From Deferribacteres bacterium (lineage in GTDB: Bacteria; Zhuqueibacterota; Zhuqueibacteria; Zhuqueibacterales; Geothermadaptataceae), in assembly GCA_020633655.1 (NCBI GenBank), contig JACKDF010000018.1, positions 1 to 30,467 on the forward strand: DNA of 30,467 bases. The letters are read 5' to 3'. The number at the start of each line of letters is the position of its first letter. Position 1 is the first letter of the stretch. This document shows, in pieces, positions 1 through 9,161 of the stretch. The notes under the pieces were generated by a model, which saw only the letters and a program-made list of their open reading frames with translations, ran no database searches and had not been told where the DNA came from. The position numbers and the translations under genes were made by a program.

Positions 1-89
1 ACGCTGCATTTTCACACAGCCTGGTCATAATGATTAATCTGCATAAGTAGTAATGAATAAAGTAATTTGACACAACCGGAGATCTGCAT

Positions 90-1268
90 TTGAAGAAAAA
101 AATACTATGGGCCGCAAACAGCTATTGGAATTCGCCTTTTCAAGTTGGCGCCAACAACCTGGCGAATGAATTCCTGCAGGACGGATGGTCCATTCTCTTC
201 CTTTCGGATCCGATTTCTCCCTTTCATGTGCTGCGTAGTGGCTCGAAAAGCGATTTTTTCGACCGGTTCACGACATGGCGAAGCGGGGGAGAAATCGATA
301 GTGACGGCCAGTTGATTTATTATTCACCGTTTACTCTTTTCCCGCCGTACGATAAACCGTTGTTGCGGAGCACGACAGTTCTGGAAAATTGGCATCGCTG
401 GACACTTCCAAACGTCGTCGATAAAGTTGCTGATCTTGGCTTTTTGAAGGTGGACATGCTGGTTATCGATTCTGTTTCCCAGCATTTCTGGATTGATGTC
501 GTTGAGAGCCGCAAAACTATTTTTCGGATTACCGATAATTTTGCGGCATTTGATAAAGTATCATACGCCGCTTTGGCGAAAGAGAGGGAGCTCATCGCCC
601 GTGCTGATCATGTAATCTACACGTCGAAAGGTCTTGAGCAGCACATAATCGAAAGTGGGGCAAAGAACTGGACGTACATGCCCAATGGTGTCAATCTGAA
701 AAAAATGCAGCAAGAGGATAATATTGTACCGGCTGAATACGAAAATATTCCCGAACCAAGGGTGATTTATGTGGGGGCGATCGAAAAGTGGTTTGATCTC
801 GAATTGATGAGATTCATCGCGACACGGCTTCCTGATGTCTCTTTCGTGATCATCGGGCCGCCACGAATCAGTTTAAAAGCCATCGATGATTTGGATAATA
901 TTTATATCCTCGGCAAACGGGACAGCTCTGAGATCGGTCGCTACATGAGGAATGCCAAGGTCGGTATCATCCCCTTTGATGCGTCGAATCCGGTTGTAGA
1001 TTCGATTCATCCGCTCAAATTGTATGAATACCTCGCTTGTGGCCTTTCTGTCGTCAGTAGCGACTGGCGGGAGCTCGCGGAAATTGACGCACCATTTCAT
1101 CGGGTAGAAAATAAACAGGAGTTTTTCGTGGCCTTAAAACATGCTTTGCAGGAGCCTCGACCTATCGTCGATTTGGAAAAATTCAGTTGGCACACGCGCT
1201 ATCAACAAATAGTGGAAATTTTTCATGGAGAAACCTCACGTGAGCACATTGCAATCGAGCACGCTTAA
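90..1268 (+). CDS. Glycosyltransferase, GumK-like / GT-B fold
   Basis: A 392-residue cytoplasmic or membrane-associated glycosyltransferase that probably adds one sugar to a lipid-linked polysaccharide repeat. The N-terminal half starts with a GT-B-like strand (KKILWAANSYWNSPFQVGAN, residues 3-22). The C-terminal half has the usual donor-binding layout: PNGVNL near 200, VIYVGAIEKWFD near 226, and HPLKLYEYLACGLSVVSS near 308-325, where the Glu of KLYEYLA matches the E-x7-E region. It resembles GumK-type glucuronosyltransferases more than ordinary GT4 enzymes, but the donor sugar cannot be read. The start is TTG, supported by GGAG at 78-81 with an 8-nt spacer; no ATG sits nearby in frame. It overlaps the next gene, so the two are probably co-translated. 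First gene visible of the polysaccharide cluster. Confidence 0.8.
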   Translation: MKKKILWAANSYWNSPFQVGANNLANEFLQDGWSILFLSDPISPFHVLRSGSKSDFFDRFTTWRSGGEIDSDGQLIYYSPFTLFPPYDKPLLRSTTVLENWHRWTLPNVVDKVADLGFLKVDMLVIDSVSQHFWIDVVESRKTIFRITDNFAAFDKVSYAALAKERELIARADHVIYTSKGLEQHIIESGAKNWTYMPNGVNLKKMQQEDNIVPAEYENIPEPRVIYVGAIEKWFDLELMRFIATRLPDVSFVIIGPPRISLKAIDDLDNIYILGKRDSSEIGRYMRNAKVGIIPFDASNPVVDSIHPLKLYEYLACGLSVVSSDWRELAEIDAPFHRVENKQEFFVALKHALQEPRPIVDLEKFSWHTRYQQIVEIFHGETSREHIAIEHA

Positions 1269-2550
1269 TTTTTTTAAATATGAATACATTATCTTCCTTT
1301 ATTTTGGCGGATTGCTTTTCGGTACGGCGATCAACCCATACCTGGTAACCAACCTTGGATTGCTGTTTTTCATGCTGGTTAGCGTGACACTCATCAGCCG
1401 CTACAGCTTAATTCTCCCCCGCAATCCACTCAATGTTTTGTTTAGTATATTTATTTTGTATGACGTGCTGCATTTACTGATCGCGGCTCATTTTATTTCG
1501 TTGACGGAAGCATGGAAAGTCGTCATAACGCTCTTTACCTATGTCGCACTCTATGGTATTATCCAGTCATACACATTTAATTACCGCAATATCGCTCGTT
1601 TGAATTTGATTTTTGCACTGGTTGTTTTCGGTGAATCCCTGCTTGCTGTCCTGCAGCATTTTTCGGAAAATTTCTATGTAACAAATCCAAATGTTGGTGA
1701 TGAGACTTCCCGCATTGTAAAAGGCTACGATATCTTCTCCTATTTCAGCTCGCGCTTTGCTTTGAATTATTTTGAAGCCCGGGGTACGTTTGGGCAAAAA
1801 AACCAATTGGGTGCCTTCCTGGTCTTGCTTGCGCCATTTTTTATTTGCCTGTCTGCGGTGAAATTAAATAAAAAAGTAAATTCGCGTTCGTTGTTTTACG
1901 GAGGAGTGGCGTTGTTTTCCTCGATTGCCTTGTATTTCAGTTATTCACGTTCCGCATGGGTAGGATTTGCCGTTTCACTCGTTCTTATCGCATTGTATGC
2001 AATGAAAGGCCGCACAAAATTAGTGATGATCTTTGGATTTGTCTTCCTCCTTGTGCTCATCCTGATTAATAATGACTTTATCGATTTTATCTATGATTAC
2101 GTTTTTACAACGGATGCGACGCTGTACCAGCGGTTCCCGTTTTGGCAGGCAACAATCGAGCATATTAATGCGACGCCATTTACTTTTTTATTCGGTTACA
2201 GCTTCGTCAGTCCTTACATCGTGGATTCTTTTTACCACCATTACGCCTGGACGCCAGCCGGACACAATTCCTATTTGACTTTAATGGAAGCCAAAGGTTT
2301 CATTGAGCTTGTCATTGTACTAACGATGTTGTTTATGGCGTTGTACAAATTACTTCGTGTCTGGAAAGAAGCCAACGATCCGGAGTTACGGAGTGCTGCG
2401 TTGGGATTTGCTGCAGGTATCGCCGGACTTATGGTTTCACAGCTTTTTGATCACAAGCTTATGCTCTTCACCATCGAGATAAATATTTTTCTTGTAGTCA
2501 TTATTTCCTTAACTGTGTCTTACACACGCCACTTGAAAAAACCCTCATGA
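1225..2550 (+). CDS. O-antigen ligase/polymerase (Wzy/WaaL family) membrane protein
   Basis: Polytopic inner-membrane protein of about 441 residues with some 11-12 hydrophobic helices and a larger periplasmic loop near residues 285-345. Family features visible are ARGTFGQKNQLGAFLVLLAP near residue 185 and GHNSYLTLMEAKG near 346-358, the His/Asn-containing motif typical of the Wzy_C / O-antigen ligase fold. It would polymerise undecaprenyl-linked repeat units, or ligate the glycan, on the periplasmic face. Wzy and WaaL cannot be separated from sequence alone; the surrounding capsule-type genes favour a polymerase. The ATG at 1225 overlaps the upstream gene by 44 nt; an in-frame GTG at 1240 has a better placed GGAG (1227-1230, 9-nt spacer) and may be the true start. 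The stop overlaps the next ATG by 4 nt (ATGA). Confidence 0.85.
   Translation: MEKPHVSTLQSSTLNFFKYEYIIFLYFGGLLFGTAINPYLVTNLGLLFFMLVSVTLISRYSLILPRNPLNVLFSIFILYDVLHLLIAAHFISLTEAWKVVITLFTYVALYGIIQSYTFNYRNIARLNLIFALVVFGESLLAVLQHFSENFYVTNPNVGDETSRIVKGYDIFSYFSSRFALNYFEARGTFGQKNQLGAFLVLLAPFFICLSAVKLNKKVNSRSLFYGGVALFSSIALYFSYSRSAWVGFAVSLVLIALYAMKGRTKLVMIFGFVFLLVLILINNDFIDFIYDYVFTTDATLYQRFPFWQATIEHINATPFTFLFGYSFVSPYIVDSFYHHYAWTPAGHNSYLTLMEAKGFIELVIVLTMLFMALYKLLRVWKEANDPELRSAALGFAAGIAGLMVSQLFDHKLMLFTIEINIFLVVIISLTVSYTRHLKKPS
1227..1242 (+). promoter_or_regulatory. Shine-Dalgarno deciding between ATG 1225 and GTG 1240
   Basis: GGAG at 1227-1230 lies 9 nt before GTG 1240. ATG 1225 has only AGTGGA at 1211-1216 upstream. 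The GTG start would give a protein five residues shorter and a 29-nt overlap with the upstream gene. Inference from spacing only. Confidence 0.45.
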
Positions 2551-3635
2551 AAAAAGTTGCCATCGATGTTCGCATGCTGCATCATTCCGGAATCGGTCGT
2601 TACATCAGGGATGTTGTTCCTGCTCTGGTTGGAGAGATGCCAAACGTCTATTTTTATTTGATTGGCCCGCAAAATACCCATGATGAATTTTTCGGTCATT
2701 CAAGCGGGAATTTTGAAATAATTAATTGTGGCAGCCCAATATATTCCGTTGCAGAACAAATTTCGCTTAAAAGGAAGATCCCACGGGATGTCGACGTTTT
2801 CTGGAGCCCACATTATAATATCCCGGTTTTTTATTGTGGCAAATTACTCGTCACCGTACACGATGTATTCCATTTAGCCATGAGTGATATGTTGCCACTG
2901 CATCAAAAAATATATTCCCGTCTTATGTTTAACGCTTTAAAAAACAAAGCCGATGCAGTAATTAGCGTTTCCAGCTTCAGCAAAGAGGAATTAATCCGCT
3001 TCACCGATATACCGGGAGATAAAATTCAGGTTGTGCACAACGGCCTGCGTTCATTCTGGCTTTCTCAGGAAAAATCAAAAAATCCACCGGCAAAACCCTA
3101 TCTCTTGTATGTCGGCAATGTTAAACCGCATAAAAATATCAAACGACTGTTGCAGGCATTTAAAAAAATTGCTCAGGACTTTGCACAAGATTTGGTCATC
3201 GTAGGGAAAAAAAGTGGCTTTATCACCGGCGAATCCAATCTCGCTCAGGAATACAGCGGCCTGGAAGACAGGGTGCATTTTACCGGTTTGATCACTGATG
3301 AAGAACTGAAGTATTATTACCAAAACTCGACTTTGTTTGTTTTCCCTTCGACATACGAGGGATTTGGCTTCCCTCCACTGGAAGCGATGGCCAGCGGTGC
3401 ACCGGTTCTTGCGGCCGGAATTGGCGCTGTTAAAGAAGTCTGCGGCGATGCTGTCCTTTATTGCGATCCGTATGATGCTGATGATATTTCCGAAAAAATA
3501 CAATTTATGTTAAAAAATACTGCTGCCCGCAACCAATTTGTTGTAGAAGGCTGGATGAAAGCACAGAAGTATACCCGTGAAAAATGTGTCCACGAAACGC
3601 GTCGTGTTTTGGAACGCATGCTTGTTTTGAATTGA
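2547..3635 (+). CDS. Glycosyltransferase family 4 (mannosyltransferase-like)
   Basis: A 362-residue GT-B retaining glycosyltransferase for assembly of the exopolysaccharide repeat on the cytoplasmic face. It opens with KVAIDVRMLHHSGIGRYI, the acceptor-side loop typical of GT4 mannosyl/rhamnosyltransferases. VHDVFHL is near 108, VSSFSKEEL near 142, LLYVGNVKPHKN near 186-197, and the E-x7-E donor motif is EGFGFPPLEAMASG at about 271-284. Full family length with no visible damage. The start ATG overlaps the stop of the membrane protein gene (ATGA), so the two are almost certainly translationally coupled. The sugar donor is not readable. A 225-nt gap with a repeat element follows. Confidence 0.88.
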   Translation: MKKVAIDVRMLHHSGIGRYIRDVVPALVGEMPNVYFYLIGPQNTHDEFFGHSSGNFEIINCGSPIYSVAEQISLKRKIPRDVDVFWSPHYNIPVFYCGKLLVTVHDVFHLAMSDMLPLHQKIYSRLMFNALKNKADAVISVSSFSKEELIRFTDIPGDKIQVVHNGLRSFWLSQEKSKNPPAKPYLLYVGNVKPHKNIKRLLQAFKKIAQDFAQDLVIVGKKSGFITGESNLAQEYSGLEDRVHFTGLITDEELKYYYQNSTLFVFPSTYEGFGFPPLEAMASGAPVLAAGIGAVKEVCGDAVLYCDPYDADDISEKIQFMLKNTAARNQFVVEGWMKAQKYTREKCVHETRRVLERMLVLN

Positions 3636-3660
3636 TGGCATAGCTAGCTAATATAAATAG

Positions 3661-3820
3661 GGTCCGGAAACGGAGGACTCTGTCCAGACTATGCGAAAAT
3701 CCACGGAGGCTGAGCTTGCCGAAGCCGGATTCTGTTCAACCGGGCACTTCGATGCTTCGACTTTAATCAGTGCAGGCGAGCTCAGTAACCGGTTGAACTT
3801 TGCGTTGTCACGCGGTCCGG
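3661..3820. repeat. Interspersed palindromic repeat, copy A
   Basis: Non-coding insert in an otherwise tight operon. A perfect 10-bp inverted repeat GTTCAACCGG (3734-3743) / CCGGTTGAAC (3789-3798) encloses a 45-nt loop. GTCCGGA occurs on both flanks (3662 and 3813 regions). Two modules recur at 20224-20402: TGTCCAGACT through TGAGCTT (3681-3717) matches 20260-20295, and the module at 3747-3770 matches 20303-20326 in inverted orientation. It looks like a small non-autonomous repeat of the REP/MITE kind. No open frame of interest. It may also form RNA structure between the two flanking genes. Confidence 0.6.
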
Positions 3821-3860
3821 ACATCTCAGAAGAACTCTCAATAAATCGATAGGAAAAAAC

Positions 3861-4583
3861 ATGTCCCATTTGTGTTCTGAAGTCCATGAAAATCTGGATA
3901 AAAAAATCACCCAACTTTGCCAGGAATTGCGGGAATCGAATCGCGTTGATAGCACTGGAAAATTACTGGATATCGGTTGCTGGGATGGGGTGAAAACACG
4001 AAAATACGCTGATATTTTGGGCATCTCCGGTCGATATGGCGTCGAAATATTTGACGAGCAAATTTTGAAAGCACAAGAAAACGGTGTCGAAATTGCGAAA
4101 CTTGATCTTGAAGAGGATACCTTTCCCTTTGGAGACCACACCTTTGATGTGATTATATGCAATCAGGTATTCGAGCACCTTAAACAAATCTATCACCCGC
4201 TCGATGAAATTTACCGCGTGCTTAAGCCGGGTGGTCATTTCATCTTTTCTGTGCCTAATCTATCCAGTTTTCATAATCGCATTATGCTTTTGTTGGGCAT
4301 GCAACCCAGTTCAATTCGCCTTTTTGGTCCCCATGTGCGTGCTTTTGCCTACCATGCGTTTATCAAGTTTGCGACCTACAACAATAATTTCAAACTGGTA
4401 AATAGTTATGGTGTTGGCTTTTATCCTTTTCCAGCGCGATTTGGGGGGGACTTTTTAGGCGGTCGACTGAAATCCTTGAGCCATACACCAATTTTGTTGC
4501 TGCAAAAAAATGGCGAACATGCCGCGCAAACCTCAGGCTGGAATGCGCGAATTCAGGATAATCAGGAGCAGACAGTTTACTGA
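3861..4583 (+). CDS. Class I SAM-dependent methyltransferase
   Basis: A 240-residue methyltransferase of the Methyltransf_11 type. Motif I is LLDIGCWDG (35-43), the acidic strand-2 end is YGVEIFDEQ (59-67), the post-I/II region is DVIICNQVFEHL near 95-106, and motif III is RVLKPGGHFIFSVPNL near 117-132. Within a glycan cluster the likely substrate is a sugar hydroxyl or a chain terminus, so O-methylation of the polysaccharide is a reasonable inference, not a proven role. The start ATG has AGGA at 3852-3855 with a short spacer. It is separated from the upstream glycosyltransferase by repeat copy A and from the next gene by 45 nt. Confidence 0.82.
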   Translation: MSHLCSEVHENLDKKITQLCQELRESNRVDSTGKLLDIGCWDGVKTRKYADILGISGRYGVEIFDEQILKAQENGVEIAKLDLEEDTFPFGDHTFDVIICNQVFEHLKQIYHPLDEIYRVLKPGGHFIFSVPNLSSFHNRIMLLLGMQPSSIRLFGPHVRAFAYHAFIKFATYNNNFKLVNSYGVGFYPFPARFGGDFLGGRLKSLSHTPILLLQKNGEHAAQTSGWNARIQDNQEQTVY

Positions 4584-4628
4584 TTAATTTTCTCAAGCAC
4601 TTTAAAAACCTACAACTTTGAGAGAAAA

Positions 4629-5891
4629 ATGAACGAATTAAAAATTGCATTGGTACATGATTGGCTAACAGGCATGCGCGGTGGGGAACAGGTTCTGCTT
4701 GAATTCTGCCGCCTTTTTCCCTCTGCAGATATTTTTACGCTCATTCATGTGCCGGGCAAACTGCATCCGGAAATTGAAAAGCATCGTATTACGACATCGT
4801 TCCTGCAAAAAATCCCCGGTATTCGTTCCCACTATCGCAAGTTTCTGCCACTCTTCCCTGTGGCGATGGAAAATTTTGATCTGACCGGTTATGATCTCGT
4901 CCTCAGCACAAGTCACTGTGTCGCCAAAGGCATTATCACGCGGCCGGATGCTTTGCACGTTTCTTACATTCATTCACCCATGCGTTATATCTGGGATTTG
5001 CATTTTACCTATTTCCCCGCTCAAAAAGGGAACGTGCTGGCACGGGCTGCATACCGTTTTTTTGCCAATTTCCTGCGTATGTGGGACGTCGCTTCCAGCA
5101 GCCGAGTCGACTTTTTTGTCGCCAATTCCTCCTTTGTCGCCAGACGAATTCGCAAATTTTATCATCGGGAATCGGCGATCCTCAATCCTCCGGTCAACGT
5201 TGATCATTTTGCCACGACCGATGAGGTGGCGGATTATTATGTTGTTTTCTCTTCGTTGGTGCCTTACAAACGCGTGGATTTGGCTGTCGATGCTTTTGCT
5301 GAGCTTGGTCTCCCGTTAAAAGTTATCGGAACTGGGCCAGAATTGGCCAACTTGCAAAAAAGAGCCAGTGCGAATGTCGAGTTTTTAGGCTGGCAGTCTG
5401 ATGCGGAGGTCGCCCGGTTGCTCTCGCAGGCAAAAGCGCTTGTTTTCCCGGGTTTAGAAGATTTTGGTATCATTCCCGTAGAAGCCAATGCGTGTGGTAC
5501 CCCTGTCATAGCTTTTGGCCGAGGCGGTGTGCAGGATTCCATTTCGCCACTGGATGTGGAAAAGCAGGTAGAGCAACCGACGGGTTTATTTTTTTATGAG
5601 CAATCCGTGGAAAGTCTGGTTCAGGCGATTCGGTCTTTCGAGGAGAATGAAATATTTTTTAATGACCGTCCTGCTATTCGCCGGCATACTTTCCGGTTTC
5701 AAAATTCGCTCTTCCGTCAACGATTTTTCGATTTTTTGCTCTTTGCCAGCAAGGATGATTTTAATGATATATATAACAATCTTAAAAAGCTCAAGGTTAA
5801 GGTGGAAAAACGCCGACAATCTGAAACAGAAAATGGAACGATGCCAACGTTGGGAGAGGCTGTAAATTCTCCTCAGGTTACTCAATCCTGA
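4629..5891 (+). CDS. Glycosyltransferase family 4
   Basis: A 420-residue GT4 enzyme. The N-terminus KIALVHDWLTGMRGGEQVLL is the standard acceptor-domain beginning of a large capsule-cluster subfamily, which also carries the conserved HVSYIHSPMRYIWDL segment (here near residues 114-128). The donor half shows YYVVFSSLVPYKRVDLAVDA near 203-222, and LEDFGIIPVEANACGTPVIA near 276-295 with both glutamates of E-x7-E. The last 40 residues are charged and low-complexity and may be dispensable. It probably acts on undecaprenyl-linked intermediates in the cytoplasm. The start is preceded by GAGAGAAAA, a weak ribosome-binding site. Sugar specificity is unknown. Confidence 0.88.
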   Translation: MNELKIALVHDWLTGMRGGEQVLLEFCRLFPSADIFTLIHVPGKLHPEIEKHRITTSFLQKIPGIRSHYRKFLPLFPVAMENFDLTGYDLVLSTSHCVAKGIITRPDALHVSYIHSPMRYIWDLHFTYFPAQKGNVLARAAYRFFANFLRMWDVASSSRVDFFVANSSFVARRIRKFYHRESAILNPPVNVDHFATTDEVADYYVVFSSLVPYKRVDLAVDAFAELGLPLKVIGTGPELANLQKRASANVEFLGWQSDAEVARLLSQAKALVFPGLEDFGIIPVEANACGTPVIAFGRGGVQDSISPLDVEKQVEQPTGLFFYEQSVESLVQAIRSFEENEIFFNDRPAIRRHTFRFQNSLFRQRFFDFLLFASKDDFNDIYNNLKKLKVKVEKRRQSETENGTMPTLGEAVNSPQVTQS

Positions 5892-6071
5892 GATTTTTCG
5901 TTGGCAATGTCCCTATCGAGTGAAAATAAGTTTATTGAATTGCAGCATAAGGACATTACAAACACAGCAAGCTGTCATTCAGCTCAGATTTTTATATCCA
6001 TGGGTGGGATTTCAACTTTTAAAGGCAGGCAGCTGGATACCTAGGATATCGGGGAGAGACAGGAAAGCACC

Positions 6072-7478
6072 ATGTTCAAACAACACTCTCGTATTTTTCA
6101 TTTTACGCTGGTTATTGGTGATATTGTTCTCACGTTCACAGCATTTGTCGTGGCTTTTTATCTTCGTTTTTACTCAGGTTTTTTCGCACAGGTAGAAATT
6201 CCAGACTACAATAGCTACGTGATCATGTGCATCGCTGCACCCATACTTACGGTGATTTCATTCTACATGCTCAATATTTACCAGACGCGACGTATTGAAT
6301 CGGTATTTATTGATCTGATGCCAATTTTAAGCTCAAGTGTCATTCTTGTGCTTTCGCTTTCGGCGATTACATTTTATTATCGTGAAACCAGCTTCAGCCG
6401 GTTGACTTTTATTCTGTTTGGCATAACCTTTTTTATTCTGGTAGGTTTTGAACGCATTTTGATCCGCAGTGTGTTGAAATACCTTCGAAGGAAGGGACTA
6501 AATGTTAAGCGTTTGCTGCTTGTCGGAGCAGGAGATATTGCTGACAGGCTCATCAACACATTGACCCGTAACAAGAGTTTTGGTTATCAAATAGTCGGAA
6601 TTATTGATGATCACAATACCAATAGCTATTATCCGAAACAACATGGGGTGAAAATTATTGGAAGAACCAAAGAATTAGCGCGTACCGTTCATGAAAATCA
6701 TATTGATAAAGTCATTATTACACTTCCCATTCGGGCCTATGACAAGATCTGCCGCATTGTGGAAAAATGCGAATATGAGGGAATCGAATCGGAAATTGTG
6801 CCGGATTATTTTAAGATTATTCAGCCGAAAACAAACATTAAAAACCTTGAAGGGCTCCCCATTGTAAGCGTGCGCTCGTTGCCCACGGATAATGCAGGGT
6901 ACACTATCGCAAAGCGTGCATTTGATTTTGTATTTTCTTCCTCGGTTATCGTGCTTGGCATGCCAGTTTTTCTTCTGATTGCGCTGATTGTAAAATTGAC
7001 CTCACCCGGCCCTGTTTTTTTCTCGCAGGAAAGGATTGGCATCAACAGAAAACGATTCAAAATGTATAAATTTCGTACGATGCGCGTCGCCCCCCCAAGC
7101 GAAAGTGATGTGACATGGACGACGAATAATGATAATCGCAGAACATGGATTGGCACGATTTTACGCAAAACAAGTCTCGATGAGCTACCACAATTCTGGA
7201 ATGTGTTACGCGGCGATATGAGTATCGTCGGGCCACGACCAGAACGGCCGTATTTTGCACAGCAGTTTAAGGACAGGTTTCCCAAATATATGGTGCGGCA
7301 TCAGATTAAAACAGGGATTACAGGCTGGGCGCAGGTCAATGGTTGGCGCGGCGACACTTCAATTCAAAAACGGTTGGAATACGACCTGTATTATCTGGAA
7401 AATTGGTCCTTTCTTTTCGATTTGAAGATCATCGGATTGACCTTGTTTAAAAGTTTGAACGACAACAACGCCTATTGA
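6072..7478 (+). CDS. Undecaprenyl-phosphate glycosyl-1-phosphate transferase (WcaJ/WbaP type)
   Basis: Initiating enzyme of the cluster: it transfers a sugar-1-phosphate from a nucleotide sugar to undecaprenyl phosphate at the inner membrane. It is a 468-residue protein with four N-terminal membrane helices (about 10-32, 47-69, 82-103, 109-131), a Rossmann-like middle domain (LLLVGAGDIADR near 148-159), a further hydrophobic hairpin near 287-310, and the C-terminal bacterial sugar transferase domain with KFRTMR (333-338), SLDELPQFWNVLRGDMS (about 367-383) and VGPRPE. Length and domain order are those of full WcaJ/EPS polyprenyl transferases. The start has AGGAAAG about 5 nt upstream. A 180-nt gap precedes it. 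Glucose or galactose is the usual donor in the family. Confidence 0.92.
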   Translation: MFKQHSRIFHFTLVIGDIVLTFTAFVVAFYLRFYSGFFAQVEIPDYNSYVIMCIAAPILTVISFYMLNIYQTRRIESVFIDLMPILSSSVILVLSLSAITFYYRETSFSRLTFILFGITFFILVGFERILIRSVLKYLRRKGLNVKRLLLVGAGDIADRLINTLTRNKSFGYQIVGIIDDHNTNSYYPKQHGVKIIGRTKELARTVHENHIDKVIITLPIRAYDKICRIVEKCEYEGIESEIVPDYFKIIQPKTNIKNLEGLPIVSVRSLPTDNAGYTIAKRAFDFVFSSSVIVLGMPVFLLIALIVKLTSPGPVFFSQERIGINRKRFKMYKFRTMRVAPPSESDVTWTTNNDNRRTWIGTILRKTSLDELPQFWNVLRGDMSIVGPRPERPYFAQQFKDRFPKYMVRHQIKTGITGWAQVNGWRGDTSIQKRLEYDLYYLENWSFLFDLKIIGLTLFKSLNDNNAY

Positions 7479-7574
7479 GATTTTTCCGATAAGAAGGCGA
7501 ATTCTGTCCAGTCGCACTGAAAGTCTGGAGTTGCCACCAATCAGAGTCACCACTCAGGAGGAGATTTAATCACC

Positions 7575-9149
7575 ATGCGAGGCTTTTGGCGGGGACGAAT
7601 TGTTATTAAGCGATTCTCCCGGTGCATTGCTTTCTTTGTTCTTTGTTCCGGATTCGGTCATGCACAAAATAAACTGAGTTTGCAGCCCTACCATTGGGTT
7701 TTTGATTATGCAAATGAACTTTTATTGCGTAATCAAGTCCCTCTGGCCGGATGGGCAACGCAACCGCTCAATTTCGGCGACATGGCACAGGTACTTGAAT
7801 CAAATGTTCCGGGAAAATACGCTGATTTTTTATCGAACCGGATTGCACAACATTTGTATGGCTATGTCAGATCCGGAGAGCGTCAACTTGAGAATCCGGT
7901 TTTGCAAATGGGGGCTTTATTTATTGAAAAACATGGAAGCATGGTTGGGAACGATCGTTTTCTTTCCAGTGTACGCTGGTTTTCCGGGCTTCGTTTTTCA
8001 GAAAATTTAACTATTTTTAATGCCATTGATGTTGATCAGAATTTTGGAAATGATAAGGCCTATCTGGGAAAATCCTGGAGAGATATTACCGCATTAACGG
8101 AACAGGCCTATATAAAATACCAAACACAAAAAGTACAAATCAAATTTGGCCGTGATTACATTCGCTGGGGCTGTGGCTACGATGCAGCTTTGGCGGTTTC
8201 CGATGCGTCCAGACCTTTTGATCAGCTCTTTTTTCAACTTCGCAGCCGACGAGCACAATTTAGTTACTTCATCAGCAAATTGAATAGCCTGAAACTTTTC
8301 ACAAGTGCTGATTCGATTCAGGAAGCGTGGGTGGACCGTTACATGAGCGGTGGGCGTATTGAATTGTATTTGTTTGGCAACCGTGTGCAACTTGCTCTTT
8401 CGCAGTTTATCCTTTGGGGGGGAGCGCATGGCATGGAATTTTATTATTTAAATCCATTTGTTATTTACCATGGTGAGCAATTAAATGAAGATCCTGAAAT
8501 TCGTGGCAACAGTCTTGGCTTGTTTGATTTCGCCTGGTTTCCGCGAAAACGAATGGAAGTCTACGGACAAGTGCTCATTGATGATTTCCAGATTGACAGC
8601 AAAGAACCAGCTGATCTGGAGCCAAGTGAGGTTGGAATTATGCTCGGCACACGCTATGCCGATCCCGCAGGAATTGATGGTCTTACTTTGGGTGTTGAGT
8701 ATACACGAGTGACCAACCGAACTTACAACACGATGCCCGAAGCTGAAAAATATGTCCATCGCAATAAACCTGTTGGACATTTTCTGGGCAACGATTTTGA
8801 TCGCTGGATAGTCTATGGTACTAAATTTTTACCCTGTGATTTGCTGGTAAATGCACATATTGATATTCGTCGCCATGGTGAAGGGCGGGTTGATGGTGAA
8901 TTTGATACACCCTGGATGGCATACGATATCGATGAAGGATATGATGAACCATTCCCGAGTGGTCTGGTGGAGTATTCGCAAATTTATGAACTGGGCTTGC
9001 GTTGGCATCCAAAATCTTTTATTTATTTGTCGCTTATTGGCCGCGCTGGCAATGTGTTGAATTTCGACAACAGACACGATGAAATGCGAATCCGGCGTGA
9101 GTTGTATTTGAAATTGTGGTTCGAATGGTCCAGGTTCTGGGAAATATAA
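7575..9149 (+). CDS. Wzi-like capsule assembly outer-membrane protein
   Basis: A 524-residue exported protein resembling the Capsule_assembly_Wzi family, an outer-membrane beta-barrel that helps retain or organise surface polysaccharide. A signal peptide is visible: basic start, hydrophobic core CIAFFVLCSGFGHA, likely cleavage after residue 30 before QNKLSL. The mature part has alternating aromatic strands, IKFGRDYIRWGCGYDAALAV near 190-210, RAQFSYFISKLNS near 230, GMEFYYLNPFVIY near 283-296, and ends in LYLKLWFEWSRFWEI, as barrel proteins do. AGGAGGAG at 7556-7563 supports the ATG with a long 11-nt spacer. Sits between the initiating transferase and gmhB. The barrel call is inferred from pattern, not structure. 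Confidence 0.78.
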   Translation: MRGFWRGRIVIKRFSRCIAFFVLCSGFGHAQNKLSLQPYHWVFDYANELLLRNQVPLAGWATQPLNFGDMAQVLESNVPGKYADFLSNRIAQHLYGYVRSGERQLENPVLQMGALFIEKHGSMVGNDRFLSSVRWFSGLRFSENLTIFNAIDVDQNFGNDKAYLGKSWRDITALTEQAYIKYQTQKVQIKFGRDYIRWGCGYDAALAVSDASRPFDQLFFQLRSRRAQFSYFISKLNSLKLFTSADSIQEAWVDRYMSGGRIELYLFGNRVQLALSQFILWGGAHGMEFYYLNPFVIYHGEQLNEDPEIRGNSLGLFDFAWFPRKRMEVYGQVLIDDFQIDSKEPADLEPSEVGIMLGTRYADPAGIDGLTLGVEYTRVTNRTYNTMPEAEKYVHRNKPVGHFLGNDFDRWIVYGTKFLPCDLLVNAHIDIRRHGEGRVDGEFDTPWMAYDIDEGYDEPFPSGLVEYSQIYELGLRWHPKSFIYLSLIGRAGNVLNFDNRHDEMRIRRELYLKLWFEWSRFWEI

Positions 9150-9161
9150 TTGATTTGAGTT

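Noticed and set aside
1..50. Possible tail of an upstream gene
   Set aside because: All three plus frames stop within 50 nt (at about 30, 36 and 50), so a partial upstream gene cannot be chosen or identified.
67..72. TTGACA resembling a -35 box before the first gene
   Set aside because: The matching -10 would fall at or after the start codon at 90, and the gene is probably inside an operon entering from the left.
5920..6195. A 91-codon plus-strand frame before the glycosyl-1-phosphate transferase
   Set aside because: It overlaps the well-supported transferase start in another frame and has no recognisable domain.
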